Shown piece after piece: positions 1 through 10,600 of a DNA stretch of 64,000 nucleotides; the stretch's first letter is position 1, and the number at the start of each line of letters is the position of its first letter. Source of the stretch: Lewinellaceae bacterium SD302 (GTDB taxonomy: Bacteria; Bacteroidota; Bacteroidia; Chitinophagales; Saprospiraceae); contig PDLQ01000002.1 in NCBI GenBank assembly GCA_002591745.1, positions 225,741-289,740 of the forward strand, in the 5' to 3' direction. The position numbers and the translations under genes were made by a program. The notes beneath the pieces are model-generated. The model ran no database searches, was not told the DNA's origin, and worked only from the letters and a program-made list of their open reading frames with translations.

Positions 1-1
1 G

Positions 2-1864
2 AGGCAGGGAAGATCAGTACGCAAAGCGGGTGAGGAACACTGGCACGATATCCACGAAGGCAATCTGAATACCCGCCGGGCTTACCGTTGCCCGCTGCCG
101 GACGGGGAGCACATCGATGTGTTTTTTTACGACGGCATGGTCTCCCGGGCCGTAGCCTTCGAGGGGTTGCTGAATGATGGCCGTTTCCTGGCCGATAAAC
201 TGATCAATTCTCTGGAACACGAGAGCGATGAGGTACAACTGGCCAACATCGCCACGGACGGGGAAAGCTACGGTCACCACCACAAAAAAGGGGAGATGGC
301 CCTGGCCTCCTGCCTGAACCATATTGATGACCACCCGGACTTTGAATTGACCAATTATGGGGAGTTTCTGGAGCTCCACCCACCACAGTATGAATGCCGT
401 ATTCACGATAATTCATCCTGGTCCTGCGTACACGGGGTAGAGCGTTGGCGCAGCAATTGTGGCTGCCACACTGGCGGAGAGGCCGGCTGGAACCAAAGCT
501 GGCGCGGGCCGCTGCGAGAAGCCCTGGACTTTGTCCGTGAAAAGGGTATTCAACTTTTTGAGGATAGGGGAGCCGAGGTGCTCAATGACCCTTGGGCGGC
601 CCGGAATGACTACATCGATCTGGTGCTGGAACGTAGTCCGGAAAACGTAAGCGCGTTCGTCGCTAGTCACTTTCAGCGCGAAACGGTGAGCGATGATGAT
701 CTGACCCTAGGCCTACGCCTCTTGGAAATGCAGCGCCACGCTATGCTGATGTACACCAGTTGCGGCTGGTTCTTCAATGAGGTATCTGGCATCGAGACCT
801 TACAGATCCTGCAATACGCTCTGCGGGCGCTCCACCTGATCGAGGTGATTAGCGGAGAAGACCATACCGCCGCGTTTGAGAAATTGCTGGAACAAACACC
901 CAGTAACAAGGACGCCAATGCCGCGGTGAGCTACCGCCACCACGTGAAGCCGGCTAAAGTGGGCCTCAAAAGGGTCGCGATGCACTTCGCCGCGGCCAGT
1001 CTTTTCGAGGAAGAGCCGGAAGAAGTGGAGTTGTTTACCTATCGGGGCGCGAGCCAGGAATTTGAGCGATTGCGGGCCGGCAGCCAGCGACTGGCAATTG
1101 GGCGGACGACTATTCAGAACTCGCTGACTTTCAGCGAATCTACCTACTCCTTCGTCTGTCTTTACTTGGGGCAACAAAACGTGATCGGGTACCTGACCAA
1201 AGAAGATCTGCCATTGGAATACGCGGCGGTAGAGGAGGAACTCAGTCAGCGCTTCCGCCAGAGTGAACTGGCCTATATGTTACACGGGATGCGAAAGTAC
1301 TTTGGTGATGATTCCTTCTCGATTTACCATCTTTTTCACGATGAAAAAGCTGCCATTCTGGAGATGATTACCCAGCAGAGTCTGGACCGCGCCGCTCAAA
1401 GCTTCAGTGATGTCTACTACGACAACTACCAGCTTATGAGCAGTATGCGGGAAAACCAACTTAGGCTACCCCGCGCCTACGTCTCCACCATCGCTTTCAC
1501 TATGCAGCGGCGGGTCTACGAGGCCTTAACCGCTTCGGTGCTAGACCTGCGCCGACTCAGCCGGATCGAGGCCGATTTTCTTCACTGGGGCCACGAATGG
1601 TCACCCGAAACAAAGGATCAGCTCGAACTATACGCCGAAGAAAGAGTCTACGAGGAAATAATGCTGCTGACTGATAATCCCTTCCGGGATACGGTAGTGT
1701 TGAGCCTACTGTCTTTTCTGAAGGCAGTAGGTTTAGAACCTAACCTCTGGAAGAGTCAGAACGTCTTCGTCCGTTATCTGGAAGGGCTGGAGGAAACGGA
1801 GATTGAAGGAAAGGATCAGATCGCGGAACTTCTGGGAGTTGCCAAGCTGCCATTGAGCGCTTAA
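2..1864 (+). CDS. GH57-like / DUF3536 protein, 5' end outside window
   Basis: The frame is open to the left edge (it reads in frame from base 2), so the true start lies outside the window and the GTG at 119 is only an internal codon. The visible part has the look of the glycoside hydrolase 57 plus DUF3536 family: a Cys/Trp/His-rich stretch around bases 413-500 (HDNSSWSCVHGVERWRSNCG) followed by GWNQSWRGPLREALDFV, and ESYGHHHKKGEMAL upstream of it. GH57 enzymes act on alpha-glucans, but the substrate of the DUF3536 branch is not established. The N-terminal catalytic half is largely missing from view. A run of glycosyltransferase genes follows on the same strand after a 250-base gap, which suggests glucan or surface-polysaccharide metabolism. 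The family call is fairly sure; the activity is not. Confidence 0.8.
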   Translation, partial: RQGRSVRKAGEEHWHDIHEGNLNTRRAYRCPLPDGEHIDVFFYDGMVSRAVAFEGLLNDGRFLADKLINSLEHESDEVQLANIATDGESYGHHHKKGEMALASCLNHIDDHPDFELTNYGEFLELHPPQYECRIHDNSSWSCVHGVERWRSNCGCHTGGEAGWNQSWRGPLREALDFVREKGIQLFEDRGAEVLNDPWAARNDYIDLVLERSPENVSAFVASHFQRETVSDDDLTLGLRLLEMQRHAMLMYTSCGWFFNEVSGIETLQILQYALRALHLIEVISGEDHTAAFEKLLEQTPSNKDANAAVSYRHHVKPAKVGLKRVAMHFAAASLFEEEPEEVELFTYRGASQEFERLRAGSQRLAIGRTTIQNSLTFSESTYSFVCLYLGQQNVIGYLTKEDLPLEYAAVEEELSQRFRQSELAYMLHGMRKYFGDDSFSIYHLFHDEKAAILEMITQQSLDRAAQSFSDVYYDNYQLMSSMRENQLRLPRAYVSTIAFTMQRRVYEALTASVLDLRRLSRIEADFLHWGHEWSPETKDQLELYAEERVYEEIMLLTDNPFRDTVVLSLLSFLKAVGLEPNLWKSQNVFVRYLEGLEETEIEGKDQIAELLGVAKLPLSA

Positions 1865-2115
1865 AGAAAGTTAGTAATGCTACCTCGAAAACTAGTACAT
1901 ACCGAAACATAACCATCTGAATTGGTATGAATACGTGAATAGAGACAGACTTTTAGGAAATTTTTCAACATTCTATTTAAAAAGCCATTAGTTTGAAGCA
2001 ACTACTGGAGAACGATCCGCCGGTTTTAATAAACCGGTTCCCTGGATGATTGCTCTTCGGCATCACATGGTCCGAATATCCTAAAGATCATGGATTTATA
2101 CTAATTCACCAAATA

Positions 2116-3261
2116 GTGCGTATTGCAGTAATAGCCCATTTAAAATACCCGATTAAAGAACCCTTTCACGGTGGGTTGGAAATGCATACTTTCCTACTGA
2201 CCAAACGACTTATTGAGAGAGGACACCAAGTAACCCTTTACGCCGCTCCTTCTTCAGATTCCGAACTTAATCCTAAGCACCCCGAGCCGATTCCGCTAAA
2301 AATGGGATTGGCCGACGATCTGTTTAAAGATCATTCCGAATACGACGAGACCTTCGTCAAACGATTACACGACTATTCCTATATCATTCGTGATATTCAG
2401 TTGAGTAATTACGATATAGTACACAATAATTGTCTTCATTTCCTGCCTCTGGCACAGGTCCACAGTATCCCTTGTCCGGTGGTTACGACTTTGCATACTC
2501 CGCCTTTCAGTTCGCTGCAGGCGGGTGTAGCCCTGGCCCGGCTGGCCGCTAATCACACCTTTGTGGCGGTGAGTGAGCATTTGGCCCAAAGCTGGTTGCC
2601 TTTCACCGGAACATTGGCGCAGGTCGTTTACAATGGAATTGATGGGAGTCAGTGGGAAGGGATTTATCCCGCCTATTTCCGAACAGCGGTCTGGACCGGC
2701 CGCATCTGCCCGGAAAAAGGTCTGGAATATGCGATTGAAGCCGCATTGATAGCAGGCTTTAAACTGGTCATTGCGGGTTCGATCTACGATCAGGCTTACT
2801 ACGATCAAAAGATCAGACCGCAACTGGGGGAGAACATCGTTTACCTCGGTCATCTTTCTCACGAGGAACTCAAACCGATCATCAGTATGAGCCAGTGCGG
2901 CTTGTTCACCAGTGTCTGGGAAGAGCCTTTTGGGTTGGTCATTGCCGAAATGCTGGCTTGCGGCGTACCGGTTGTCGGCTTTAATTCGGGAGCAATCGGG
3001 GAGATACTTACCCCACGGGTGGGGACCATTGTTCCCACGAAAGATGTGGTGGCACTGGCCGGGGCAATGGGACCTTCGGCGGACTTAGATCGACTGGGCT
3101 GCCGGGCGCACGTGCGCAAGCATTTCAGTTGCCGGAAGATGGTGGATAATTACGAAAACGTCTACCGGAAAATTTGCTCACCTGAGGTAACGAAATTCAT
3201 TCCGCTAAGGCCCGGGCAAGAAGCAAACGTTAACCAAAGTTTGCCAAAGGCGGCTTGTTAG
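2116..3261 (+). CDS. Glycosyltransferase family 4 (GT-B fold)
   Basis: The protein is about 381 residues. The N-terminus VRIAVIAHLKYPIKEPFHGG is the first beta strand and glycine loop of GT4 enzymes. The C-terminal donor-binding half carries WTGRICPEKGLEYAIEAA and the retaining-enzyme E-x7-E motif in EEPFGLVIAEMLACGVPVVG. The frame is open further upstream to a TTG at 2050, but those 22 residues do not look like the family, so I chose the GTG at 2116, where the conserved strand begins. It probably transfers a nucleotide-activated sugar to a lipid or glycan acceptor in the cytoplasm. The next gene starts 9 bases after the stop, so the two are almost certainly co-transcribed. Donor and acceptor cannot be told from sequence. 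Confidence 0.85.
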   Translation: MRIAVIAHLKYPIKEPFHGGLEMHTFLLTKRLIERGHQVTLYAAPSSDSELNPKHPEPIPLKMGLADDLFKDHSEYDETFVKRLHDYSYIIRDIQLSNYDIVHNNCLHFLPLAQVHSIPCPVVTTLHTPPFSSLQAGVALARLAANHTFVAVSEHLAQSWLPFTGTLAQVVYNGIDGSQWEGIYPAYFRTAVWTGRICPEKGLEYAIEAALIAGFKLVIAGSIYDQAYYDQKIRPQLGENIVYLGHLSHEELKPIISMSQCGLFTSVWEEPFGLVIAEMLACGVPVVGFNSGAIGEILTPRVGTIVPTKDVVALAGAMGPSADLDRLGCRAHVRKHFSCRKMVDNYENVYRKICSPEVTKFIPLRPGQEANVNQSLPKAAC

Positions 3262-3270
3262 ATCAATACG

Positions 3271-4365
3271 ATGAAAGACAAGCGACCGATCGGCTTTTAC
3301 GTACATCATCATGGGAGCGGGCACGCTACCCGGGTCCGGCAGTTGGCCAGCTACTGGATGGGAAAAAGACCGGTGCACGTGCTGACCTCAGCCCCACGCT
3401 TTTTTAGCGGCTGGAAAGGAGGGCGCGTTCATATCCTGCCGCCCGACGTAAGTCCCGACCGGGACCCCAGGACTGATCTACGTCACGGTAGGGTTTTTCA
3501 TTACGCTCCCGTAGAGGTCGATACCCTGCCGGAGCGGATGGCAATGATTAGTGGCTTCATCTCGGAGTTTCGGCCCGTAGCGATGGTCGTAGATCTTTCG
3601 GTAGAAGTATCCCAGTTCTGCCGCTTGTGCGGTGTACCGGTGATTACCACCCGGTTGCATGGCAAGCGGGACGATCTGGCTCACCTGGAAGCCTGGCGTA
3701 ACAGCGCCGCCTTACTGGCTCCTTTTCCCGCCAGAATGGAAGATGAGCACACACCGTCCTGGGTAAAGGATAAAACGATCTACCTGGGGGCGTACTCACG
3801 CTATGATGGCCGGCCGGATAACCTACGCAATCCACTATTGCGTGATCGGATGCCAGGTCGCCTACTCGCGGTAGTGATCAACGGAAGTGGGGGTGGTGCC
3901 CATGACCTGTCCTACTGGTGTACGGTAGCCAAGAGACATGACCACTGGCAATGGTGGCTACTGGGCGAGTGCCTGGAGAGGGCCGAGGCCGAATTTCCGG
4001 GTAACCTGAGCATCTACGGACATCAGTTAGATACCTATCCTTTCTTGAGGGCTGCCGACGTCGTGATCGGTAGCGGGGGCACGAATACCGTTTTTGAGAT
4101 CGGAGCCGCAGAGAAACCCTTCTGCTGTTTACCCGAAGAGAGACCGTTCGAAGAACAACTCTATAAAGCAAAAGCCCTGGCCAGACTTGGTCTGGCCACG
4201 GTATGTACCGAAAGGCCCAAATTAGAGGAGTGGGCCGCCATACTGGAAAAGACACGCCACCTGGATCCCAATGGGTGGCGTAAGATCCGTCGTTCGAACG
4301 GCTTGGAGTTTGCCTATCAACAACTTGAAAATACTTTTACCCTTAAATCTTTTAAAAATGAATAA
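3271..4365 (+). CDS. GT-B glycosyltransferase, MurG/GT28-like
   Basis: This 364-residue protein begins with GFYVHHHGSGHATRVRQLAS, the GxGHxxR nucleotide-sugar loop of MurG-like and UDP-glucuronosyltransferase-like enzymes. Its C-terminal half has ADVVIGSGGTNTVFEIGAAE, the donor-binding glycine-rich segment of GT28 C-terminal domains, followed by LPEERPFEEQLYKAKALARLG. It is not MurG itself, since the flanking genes are not cell-division genes and the length and motifs differ. It is the middle member of a three-gene glycosyltransferase run: 9 bases after the GT4 gene and overlapping the next start by 8 bases, which points to translational coupling. Its product is probably a step in an exo- or surface-polysaccharide or a glycolipid. 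Confidence 0.75.
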   Translation: MKDKRPIGFYVHHHGSGHATRVRQLASYWMGKRPVHVLTSAPRFFSGWKGGRVHILPPDVSPDRDPRTDLRHGRVFHYAPVEVDTLPERMAMISGFISEFRPVAMVVDLSVEVSQFCRLCGVPVITTRLHGKRDDLAHLEAWRNSAALLAPFPARMEDEHTPSWVKDKTIYLGAYSRYDGRPDNLRNPLLRDRMPGRLLAVVINGSGGGAHDLSYWCTVAKRHDHWQWWLLGECLERAEAEFPGNLSIYGHQLDTYPFLRAADVVIGSGGTNTVFEIGAAEKPFCCLPEERPFEEQLYKAKALARLGLATVCTERPKLEEWAAILEKTRHLDPNGWRKIRRSNGLEFAYQQLENTFTLKSFKNE

Positions 4366-5338
4366 CCAACTTGATATCAGTGTTTTAACTTTGGTTCAAG
4401 ACCGGCGGGATCACCTGGCTAATCTGGTAGCCGGTGTGCTGAAAAGCAATGTGTGGCCGAAGGAACTTATCGTCGTCCATATGGGAGAACCCGCTTGGGA
4501 TGTGGCTTCGGCCGCCTATTCTCAAGTTGGGGTAGTGGGTGTTGACTATCAAAAGCCTGCCCGGCCTGACACTGTCGGACGTGGTAGCAATGCTCAATCC
4601 GCCGGGGGCAAATTTGTCAAAGGCCCGATGACCCTTAGCCTAAGACAAGTTGAATTGCCCGGTAACAAGGGGCACTTACCATTGGCTAAAGCCAGAAATC
4701 GTGCCGCCACTCTGGCGAAGGGTAAGCAGATGATCTTTTTAGACGTGGATTGCATTATTCACCCCGATTACCTGGAAGAAATGTCGGCCGCCATTAGCAA
4801 AACCGATGGCCTGGTGATGAGTGATGTCCACTATCTGGCCTCCGGAATTAATGATTCCGGCTGGACTTTTGAAAAATTTGAAGCTTCGGCTATTCCTCAC
4901 CCGCGCCGGCCCTACCTGGAGTTGGGTGACCTGAACCGCTCTGACAAGTATTATCTATTCTGGTCATTGTCTTTTGGCTGTACCAAAAAGGTCTTTGCCC
5001 GTATCGGCGGATTCGATGCCCGTTTCACTGGCTTCGGTGGAGAGGATACGGATTTTGCCCTTTCAGCCCGCCAGGCCGGGGTGCCTTTCTATCTCTGTGG
5101 AGCCATCGCATATCACCAGTACCACGCCACGATCTCACCACCACTCAATCATCTGGAGAACATTATCGAGAATGCTAATATTTATAAGCAAAAGTGGGGT
5201 AAATGGCCAATGGAGAACTGGTTGCGAGCCTTCCAGAAAGGCGGCTTCGTAGATTGGAACGACCGCAGACTGAAACTCAGGCGACTGCCTACCAATAATG
5301 AGTTGAAAAGCTATAAGAGCGAGAAGCTTTTTGCTTAA
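4358..5338 (+). CDS. GT-A glycosyltransferase family 2, galactosyltransferase-like C-terminus
   Basis: The start is the ATG at 4358, inside the end of the preceding gene (shared bases ATGAATAA). The longer frame from 4271 would add residues that overlap the upstream gene out of frame and lack family character. The 326-residue protein opens with MNNQLDISVLTLVQDRRDHL, carries a DxD metal motif in MIFLDVDCIIHPDYL, and has FGCTKKVFARIGGFD followed by GGEDTDFALSARQAG, the acceptor-side motif of GT7C/GT2 enzymes. It should use a divalent metal and a nucleotide sugar. It is the last gene of the cluster, followed by a terminator hairpin at 5374. Family is confident, sugar specificity unknown. Confidence 0.8.
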   Translation: MNNQLDISVLTLVQDRRDHLANLVAGVLKSNVWPKELIVVHMGEPAWDVASAAYSQVGVVGVDYQKPARPDTVGRGSNAQSAGGKFVKGPMTLSLRQVELPGNKGHLPLAKARNRAATLAKGKQMIFLDVDCIIHPDYLEEMSAAISKTDGLVMSDVHYLASGINDSGWTFEKFEASAIPHPRRPYLELGDLNRSDKYYLFWSLSFGCTKKVFARIGGFDARFTGFGGEDTDFALSARQAGVPFYLCGAIAYHQYHATISPPLNHLENIIENANIYKQKWGKWPMENWLRAFQKGGFVDWNDRRLKLRRLPTNNELKSYKSEKLFA

Positions 5339-5373
5339 TGCTTACAGTCTTACCTCTACTCATACTTGAGATG

Positions 5374-5408
5374 AAGTGGTTTGGGATCATTTTCAAACCA
5401 CTTTTTAT
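5374..5408 (+). terminator. Rho-independent terminator of the glycosyltransferase cluster
   Basis: A perfect 10-bp stem, AAGTGGTTTG (5374-5383) paired with CAAACCACTT (5394-5403), has a 10-nt loop and runs into a T-rich tail. It lies 36 bases after the last glycosyltransferase stop and 40 bases before the next gene, so it closes the cluster. Confidence 0.8.
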
Positions 5409-5447
5409 TTGGTCTAAACTCCTGACTCCTTAGCTCGTTTTAATAGT

Positions 5448-6434
5448 ATGGATTACTATGACCTGATCATCATCGGAGGTGGGCCGGCGGGCATTAACGT
5501 CGGCATCAGCGCCAAAAAGGCCGGCCTGAAGTTTCTCATTCTGGAGAAAGGTATGCTGGTAAACAGCCTTTACAACTTCCCGGCTAATATGACCTTCTTC
5601 AGCACCAGTAAAAAACTGGAGATCGGTGAGGTCCCTTTTATCTCTCACGTAGAAAAACCGACCCGCCGCGAGGCCCTGGAATACTACCGTCGGCTGGTGG
5701 AAAGTTACGACTTGCCGATCCGTCTCTACGAAGGTGTGCAGAAGATGGAGGCGATCGAGGTTGATGGAGAACCTTGCTACTTTGTCAGTACAAAAAAGGG
5801 TAACTATACCGCCAAGAATATCACCGTGGCCACCGGCTTCTACGATACGCCCCGCCTGTTGAACGTACCGGGAGAAGAACTGCCCAAGGTGAAGCATTAT
5901 TACGATGACGCCCACGTCTATATGGGGCAAAAAGTACTGGTGGTGGGCGCGGCCAACAGTGCCTGTGACGTAGCCCTGGAATGTTGGCAGAAAAATGCCG
6001 AGGTGACCATGGCCATCCGTAGTGAAAATATTTACGAGCGGGTTAAATACTGGATCAAACCCAACGTGGAAAACCGGATCAAGGAGGGCAGTATCAAGGC
6101 TCACTTCAATACCACGGTCAAGGAAATTCGCCCGGATTCCGTTGTCCTCAGCACTCCGGAGGGTGAAAAAACGATCGAAAATGATTGGGTGCTGGCCATG
6201 ACCGGCTACCAGCCCAACTATGATTTACTGGCCCGGCTGGGACTACCCGTTTCCGATGACGACGGTCGCCTGCCAATTTTCGATAAGGAAAGCCTGGAGA
6301 GCGAATTGCCGGGTGTCTACCTGGCCGGGGTTGTCTGTGCGGGGATGAAAACAAGTACGCTGTTTATAGAAAACACCAGGGATCATGGTGACCGGATCAT
6401 TAACTCCATCAGCCGGTCGGGGGTAAGCGTTTAG
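5448..6434 (+). CDS. ypdA: YpdA-family FAD/NAD(P)-dependent bacillithiol disulfide reductase
   Basis: The 328-residue protein starts with the FAD Rossmann motif IIIGGGPAGINVGISAKKAG and has a second nucleotide-binding motif, VLVVGAANSACDVALE, near residue 165. There is no CxxC redox pair, as expected for YpdA and unlike thioredoxin reductase. The segment YNFPANMTFFSTSKKLEIG is characteristic of YpdA. In Firmicutes YpdA reduces oxidised bacillithiol with NADPH, and Bacteroidota also make bacillithiol. The gene stands alone after a terminator and overlaps the convergent WD40 gene by 4 bases, so the two genes share no terminator space. Confidence 0.88.
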   Translation: MDYYDLIIIGGGPAGINVGISAKKAGLKFLILEKGMLVNSLYNFPANMTFFSTSKKLEIGEVPFISHVEKPTRREALEYYRRLVESYDLPIRLYEGVQKMEAIEVDGEPCYFVSTKKGNYTAKNITVATGFYDTPRLLNVPGEELPKVKHYYDDAHVYMGQKVLVVGAANSACDVALECWQKNAEVTMAIRSENIYERVKYWIKPNVENRIKEGSIKAHFNTTVKEIRPDSVVLSTPEGEKTIENDWVLAMTGYQPNYDLLARLGLPVSDDDGRLPIFDKESLESELPGVYLAGVVCAGMKTSTLFIENTRDHGDRIINSISRSGVSV

Positions 6435-7342
6435 TCCAGCGTCCACTCCAGAATTCGTCGGTCATCTCCCGCCGTTACGAAGCAACGCTCATCCAACCAC
6501 AGTATGCTGTTAACGCTATTGACGTGCCCGCGGTCACGAATCGGCTCGACAGACTTGAGCAGTTTCAAGCTATCGGCTTCCCAAAGACGGATGGTCTTGT
6601 CGCGCGATGCCGTGGCCAGGTATTTCCCGTCCGGGCTGTAAGCCAATTCATTGATGGTGGCATTGTGTGCCGGGATGTTTTTTAGCACATCTACGGATAG
6701 TCCGTCCGGGCCGAGTTGCCAGCGTTTGATCCGGGCATCGCGGCCGGCACTGGTGAGGCTGTGACTACCGTCACTTTCTTTGCGCAAGACCAGACTGAAA
6801 ACTGAATTATCGTGGGCTTTCCAATGATGGATTACCTGCATTTTTATCGGGTCGATGGCGTAAACGTGGTGGTCACTAACTCCGGCGTATAAAATATTTT
6901 TAGCTTCAAAGTAGCAGAGCGAACGAACGGCGGCCGCCGCCAGCGGTAAGGATTCAATGGCCCGTCCTGACTCTAACGACCATTTACTGAGCACCCCGTC
7001 GCCGCCCCCACAAAACACCCGCCCGCGACCATCGGAGTGAATGGTATAAATCCCTTTCTTGTGTAAGGCCCGGTGCTGGTTTTTCTCCTGATCTTCCGGG
7101 TACAGCCAATGCAATCCACCATTGATGTCGCCGGCCAGTAAGAGGTTTTTCTCAGCTATGGCCTGCATTGAATATAACTGCCCACCCTCCACCTTAGCCA
7201 CCATTTTACCTAATTCCGGATCGTTCTGTGGCCAGTGCACCAGCCAGCCGTCTCCGGCCACGGAATAGAAACCGTCGTCAGCCCGGATGAGCTGATAAAT
7301 GGAGCCATTGTGGCCCTTGCGTTCGGCGGTGCGGGTGAGCAT
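6431..7342 (-). CDS. WD40-repeat protein
   Basis: The 303-residue protein is made almost entirely of WD40-type blades. The clearest are HNATINELAYSPDGKYLATA followed by SRDKTIRLWEADSLKLLKSV, and GHVNSVNSILWLDERCFVTA with DDRRILEWTLD at the C-terminus. Roughly seven blades can be counted, enough for one closed propeller. There is no signal peptide and no fused enzymatic domain, so it is probably a cytoplasmic scaffold or interaction platform. It is convergent with ypdA, overlapping by 4 bases. A copy of the dispersed word CAAAGTAGCA lies inside it at 6907-6916. Partner and process are unknown. Confidence 0.85.
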   Translation of the reverse strand: MLTRTAERKGHNGSIYQLIRADDGFYSVAGDGWLVHWPQNDPELGKMVAKVEGGQLYSMQAIAEKNLLLAGDINGGLHWLYPEDQEKNQHRALHKKGIYTIHSDGRGRVFCGGGDGVLSKWSLESGRAIESLPLAAAAVRSLCYFEAKNILYAGVSDHHVYAIDPIKMQVIHHWKAHDNSVFSLVLRKESDGSHSLTSAGRDARIKRWQLGPDGLSVDVLKNIPAHNATINELAYSPDGKYLATASRDKTIRLWEADSLKLLKSVEPIRDRGHVNSVNSILWLDERCFVTAGDDRRILEWTLD

Positions 7343-7656
7343 GGTGGAGGATTGTTAGCCTGTAAACGTTTCAGGGCTGTATTGGATGTTAAAAATTTGC
7401 ATGTTAGGGATTTCATGCGGAGTTCGCTGAAGAGCAGAGGACATATTTCAGCTGCGTAAGGCCGGGCCGAAGGACCCTACACCATGAAAAAGAAATTGAA
7501 TTAATGCTTCCAAAGATAAGCCGTGCATTAGTGCGCTCGTAGCTCGCGTTAGTACAGCGAAGCCGTTAATAACGATCCGCATGAATCCGCGAATATCTGC
7601 GCCCCACAAATGCCGGCGGCCGTCCAAAAACTGGAGCGACCTGGAGATCGCTAGCC
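7343..7656. other. 314-base gene-free gap with repeat words
   Basis: No credible coding frame is seen here. The gap lies between the start of the WD40 gene and the end of the SNF2 gene, both on the minus strand, so it should hold the WD40 promoter and the SNF2 terminator, although neither is obvious. It contains a 28-base segment at 7528-7555 that matches 23359-23386 at 25 of 28 positions, the 13-mer GCGAATATCTGCG at 7589-7601 (also at 29520-29532), and a small hairpin word GCGACC...ATCGC at 7636-7651 resembling those at 16950-17044. Confidence 0.6.
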
Positions 7657-10600
7657 CTACATTTTTACCAGCTCTGCCAGTTCCCGATTACTCATCTTCC
7701 CAATCCACGTCTCACCCGTTCCGGTGGTCATTTCCGCCAGTTTCCGTTTACTTTTGATCATCTCGTCGATCTTTTCCTCAAAAGTGTTTTTGCTGATGAG
7801 GCGGTGAACGAAGACGGTTTTTTCCTGGCCTATCCGGTACGCCCTGTCCGTCGCCTGATTTTCTACCGCCGGATTCCACCACAGGTCATAATGGATGACG
7901 TGATTGGCTGCCGTCAGGTTGAGCCCCGTGCCGCCGGCTTTGATGGACAGTATGAAAACGGAGCAACTGCGATCTTTCTGAAAACGCTCCACCATGGCGT
8001 CCCGCTGCTTGGGAGAGCTACTACCATTGAGAAATGGAACTTGCAGCCCATATTCGGCTTCGATCATCTCTACCAATAAATCACCCATTTCACGGTACTG
8101 GGTAAAGATGAGGGTTTTGTCGCCGGCGGCTAGAATTCCGTCTAGTCGCTCTTTTAACAATTGAGCTTTACCACTCTCCGAAAAACTGGGGCCAGACTGC
8201 TTTAGGAACTGCTTCGGATGGTTACAAACTTGCTTCAGCGCTGTCAGTAATTTCAGGATCAGGCCTTGGCGGCCAATACCCTCCTCACTTTGCTCTACTG
8301 CCCGCAGGTTCTCATCCACTATGCTTTGGTAAAGGGCAGCCTGGGCTGGCAGGAGGTGACAGTTCTCGTCCTGGATCACCTTGTCCGGCAGGTCGTCGAT
8401 GATGGATTTGTCCGATTTTAGGCGGCGCAGCATAAAGGGGGCCGTTACACTCTTGAAGCGATCGGCCACTTCCTTGTCTAGTTCTCGTTGGATCGGGTTG
8501 GCGAAGGTCTTGGTGAAGTTCGCCTGGTTGCTCAGGTAACCGGGCAGCGTGAAGTCCATCACCGACCAGTAGTCCAGCAGGCGGTTCTCCACCGGTGTGC
8601 CGCTCATGGCTACCCGCAGTGGCGCTTTTATCCGTTTAATGGCTTTGGTCTGAGCCGCTTTGGGGTTTTTGATGTTTTGGCTTTCGTCGATGACGGTGAT
8701 TCGCCAGTTGCGTTTGTTCAGGGTGGCGGTTTCGTTGCGGGCAATGCCATAAGTGGTCAGAAGAACGTCCAGTGGTTCTTCCTTGGGCGGTAGTTTACGG
8801 CCGGTTCCGTGGTAGATATCATAGTCCAGTTCAGGGGCGAATTTTTGAATCTCGTTAGCCCAATTCCCCAGCAAACTCGTGGGTAATACTACCAGAGCGG
8901 GGGCTTTTACCAGTTCACCTTCCTCCTTGAGTTTCAGTAGCAGGGTAATGACTTGTAGGGTTTTGCCCAGTCCCATGTCATCGGCGATAATGCTGCCGAA
9001 ACCGAAGCGAGCGTTGGCGTAGAGCCACTCGAATCCACGTTGCTGGTAGGGGCGCAGGGTCGCTTGCAGTTTGCGAGGGAGGGTGGCGGGTGGCCCGTTG
9101 CGCCACTCGTCGATCAGTTGTTTGAGCTGGGTGTCCAGTTCTACTTTCTGCCCCGCAAACTCTTCGGTGAACAGTGCCTGCATCCGTTCGGCCGTGCTCA
9201 ATACCGGCGGGCCGCTGTCGATTTTTTTGATCAGTTCGGCAATCTCGTCCGGATCGAGGTAGGCAAAGTTTTCTTTGAAACGGACCAGCCCGGAAGAATT
9301 TTTCAGCAACTTCCGAAAATCCTTTTTACTCAGCGTTTCATCGCCGATGGCGGCGCGCCAGTTGAAACTTACGATGTTGTCCAGCGAAAGCAGACCGGAA
9401 GGGAGGTCGCTGCCACTACTACTCGCACTTAATCCGAGTCTTGGCCGCAGTAGCTTATTCAGCGCGCGCGGCAGCACGACCGTGAGTCCGAAGTTTTCCA
9501 TCAGCGGCAGGATGCTTTTCAACATCGGGGTGAATTCGTTGACCGAAAACCGCAAGGGCGGATCATCTCCGGAGAGGATGTCTATCAGCTGGGGGAAGTG
9601 GTCGGAAAGCTGCCCCAGGTTGCGCAACAGGCTGAATTCGGCGGAGCTCATTTTTTTCTTACCCAGTACTTTATGAATTGGTTTCGGGAGCTTGTTCGGC
9701 TTATCCCGATCAACTACCAGGATGTCTACCAGGATGGCATCCCCTTGTTCTTCCACTTTAAAAACGGGCCGTAGCCTGTCGTCGGCTAAGTATAGCCGGT
9801 TAAGCCATTGCTGGATCGCCAGTGGAAATTTCTCGGTGCCCAGTAAGTCGAAGGAAACCGCTCCGTCCAGGTAAAAGAGCCGGCGGGCGGGCACTTCCTC
9901 CGTTTTATAGTTCAGACCCAGACGGATGATCGTGGCTAACAAAGTAGCAATGATCTGGTTGGTGGCCGCGGTGGGTTCCCATTCCAGCTTTTCTTCGGGA
10001 CCGTCGTAGTAAAGTATTCCCGGAGCGACAAGAGCGGCCACGAGATCGTTCTGGCCGGCCACGAAGGGGTCATTATTGGCGGGCAAGTAACGCAACAGAA
10101 AATCCTCCTTACTTTCCCGGTAAAGTAACTGAGGCACGAACGCACCCCTGGCTGCCAACTGGCGCGCAAACTGGAAACAGAGCCGTAGTCCGCGTAGATC
10201 ATCGCAAAGTAACATTTCATCCACCCCATCCAGACTGCCCAGAAAATTGACGATCGCCTCTTCGCTGACGAATTCCAGGGTTGGCTCGTCGCTGGCGTCG
10301 TAAAGGGATAGCGTTGCATCTGCCAAATCACCGCTCAGCAGTAGATCGGCCTGAACGGTGGCGCGTAGCACCTCGGATTCGGCAAAAAAGTCTTGTTTGG
10401 CTTTCAGGAATTTCTTAGCCTGGGTAGTGGCTCGGGCGTAGATGTAATCCAGTTGCTTTTTGAAGTCCGTGACAGAGTCGAAAGGCGGATTGTCCGGCAA
10501 TAGACTTAGCGTTTGCTCATTTAACTGCGGGATGCCGCCGAAATCAAGCCGTTTAGCTAAATCCTGGCTCCAGCCAAAATAATCCAGCTCGCCTTCGATG

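Noticed and set aside
2020..2037. CCGGTTT-TAAT-AAACCGG hairpin before the GT4 gene
   Set aside because: Too short, no T-tract, and upstream of a start; could be chance. Not listed as a terminator.
1865..2115. Search for tRNA or small gene in the 250-base gap
   Set aside because: No cloverleaf, no anticodon arm and no credible frame seen.
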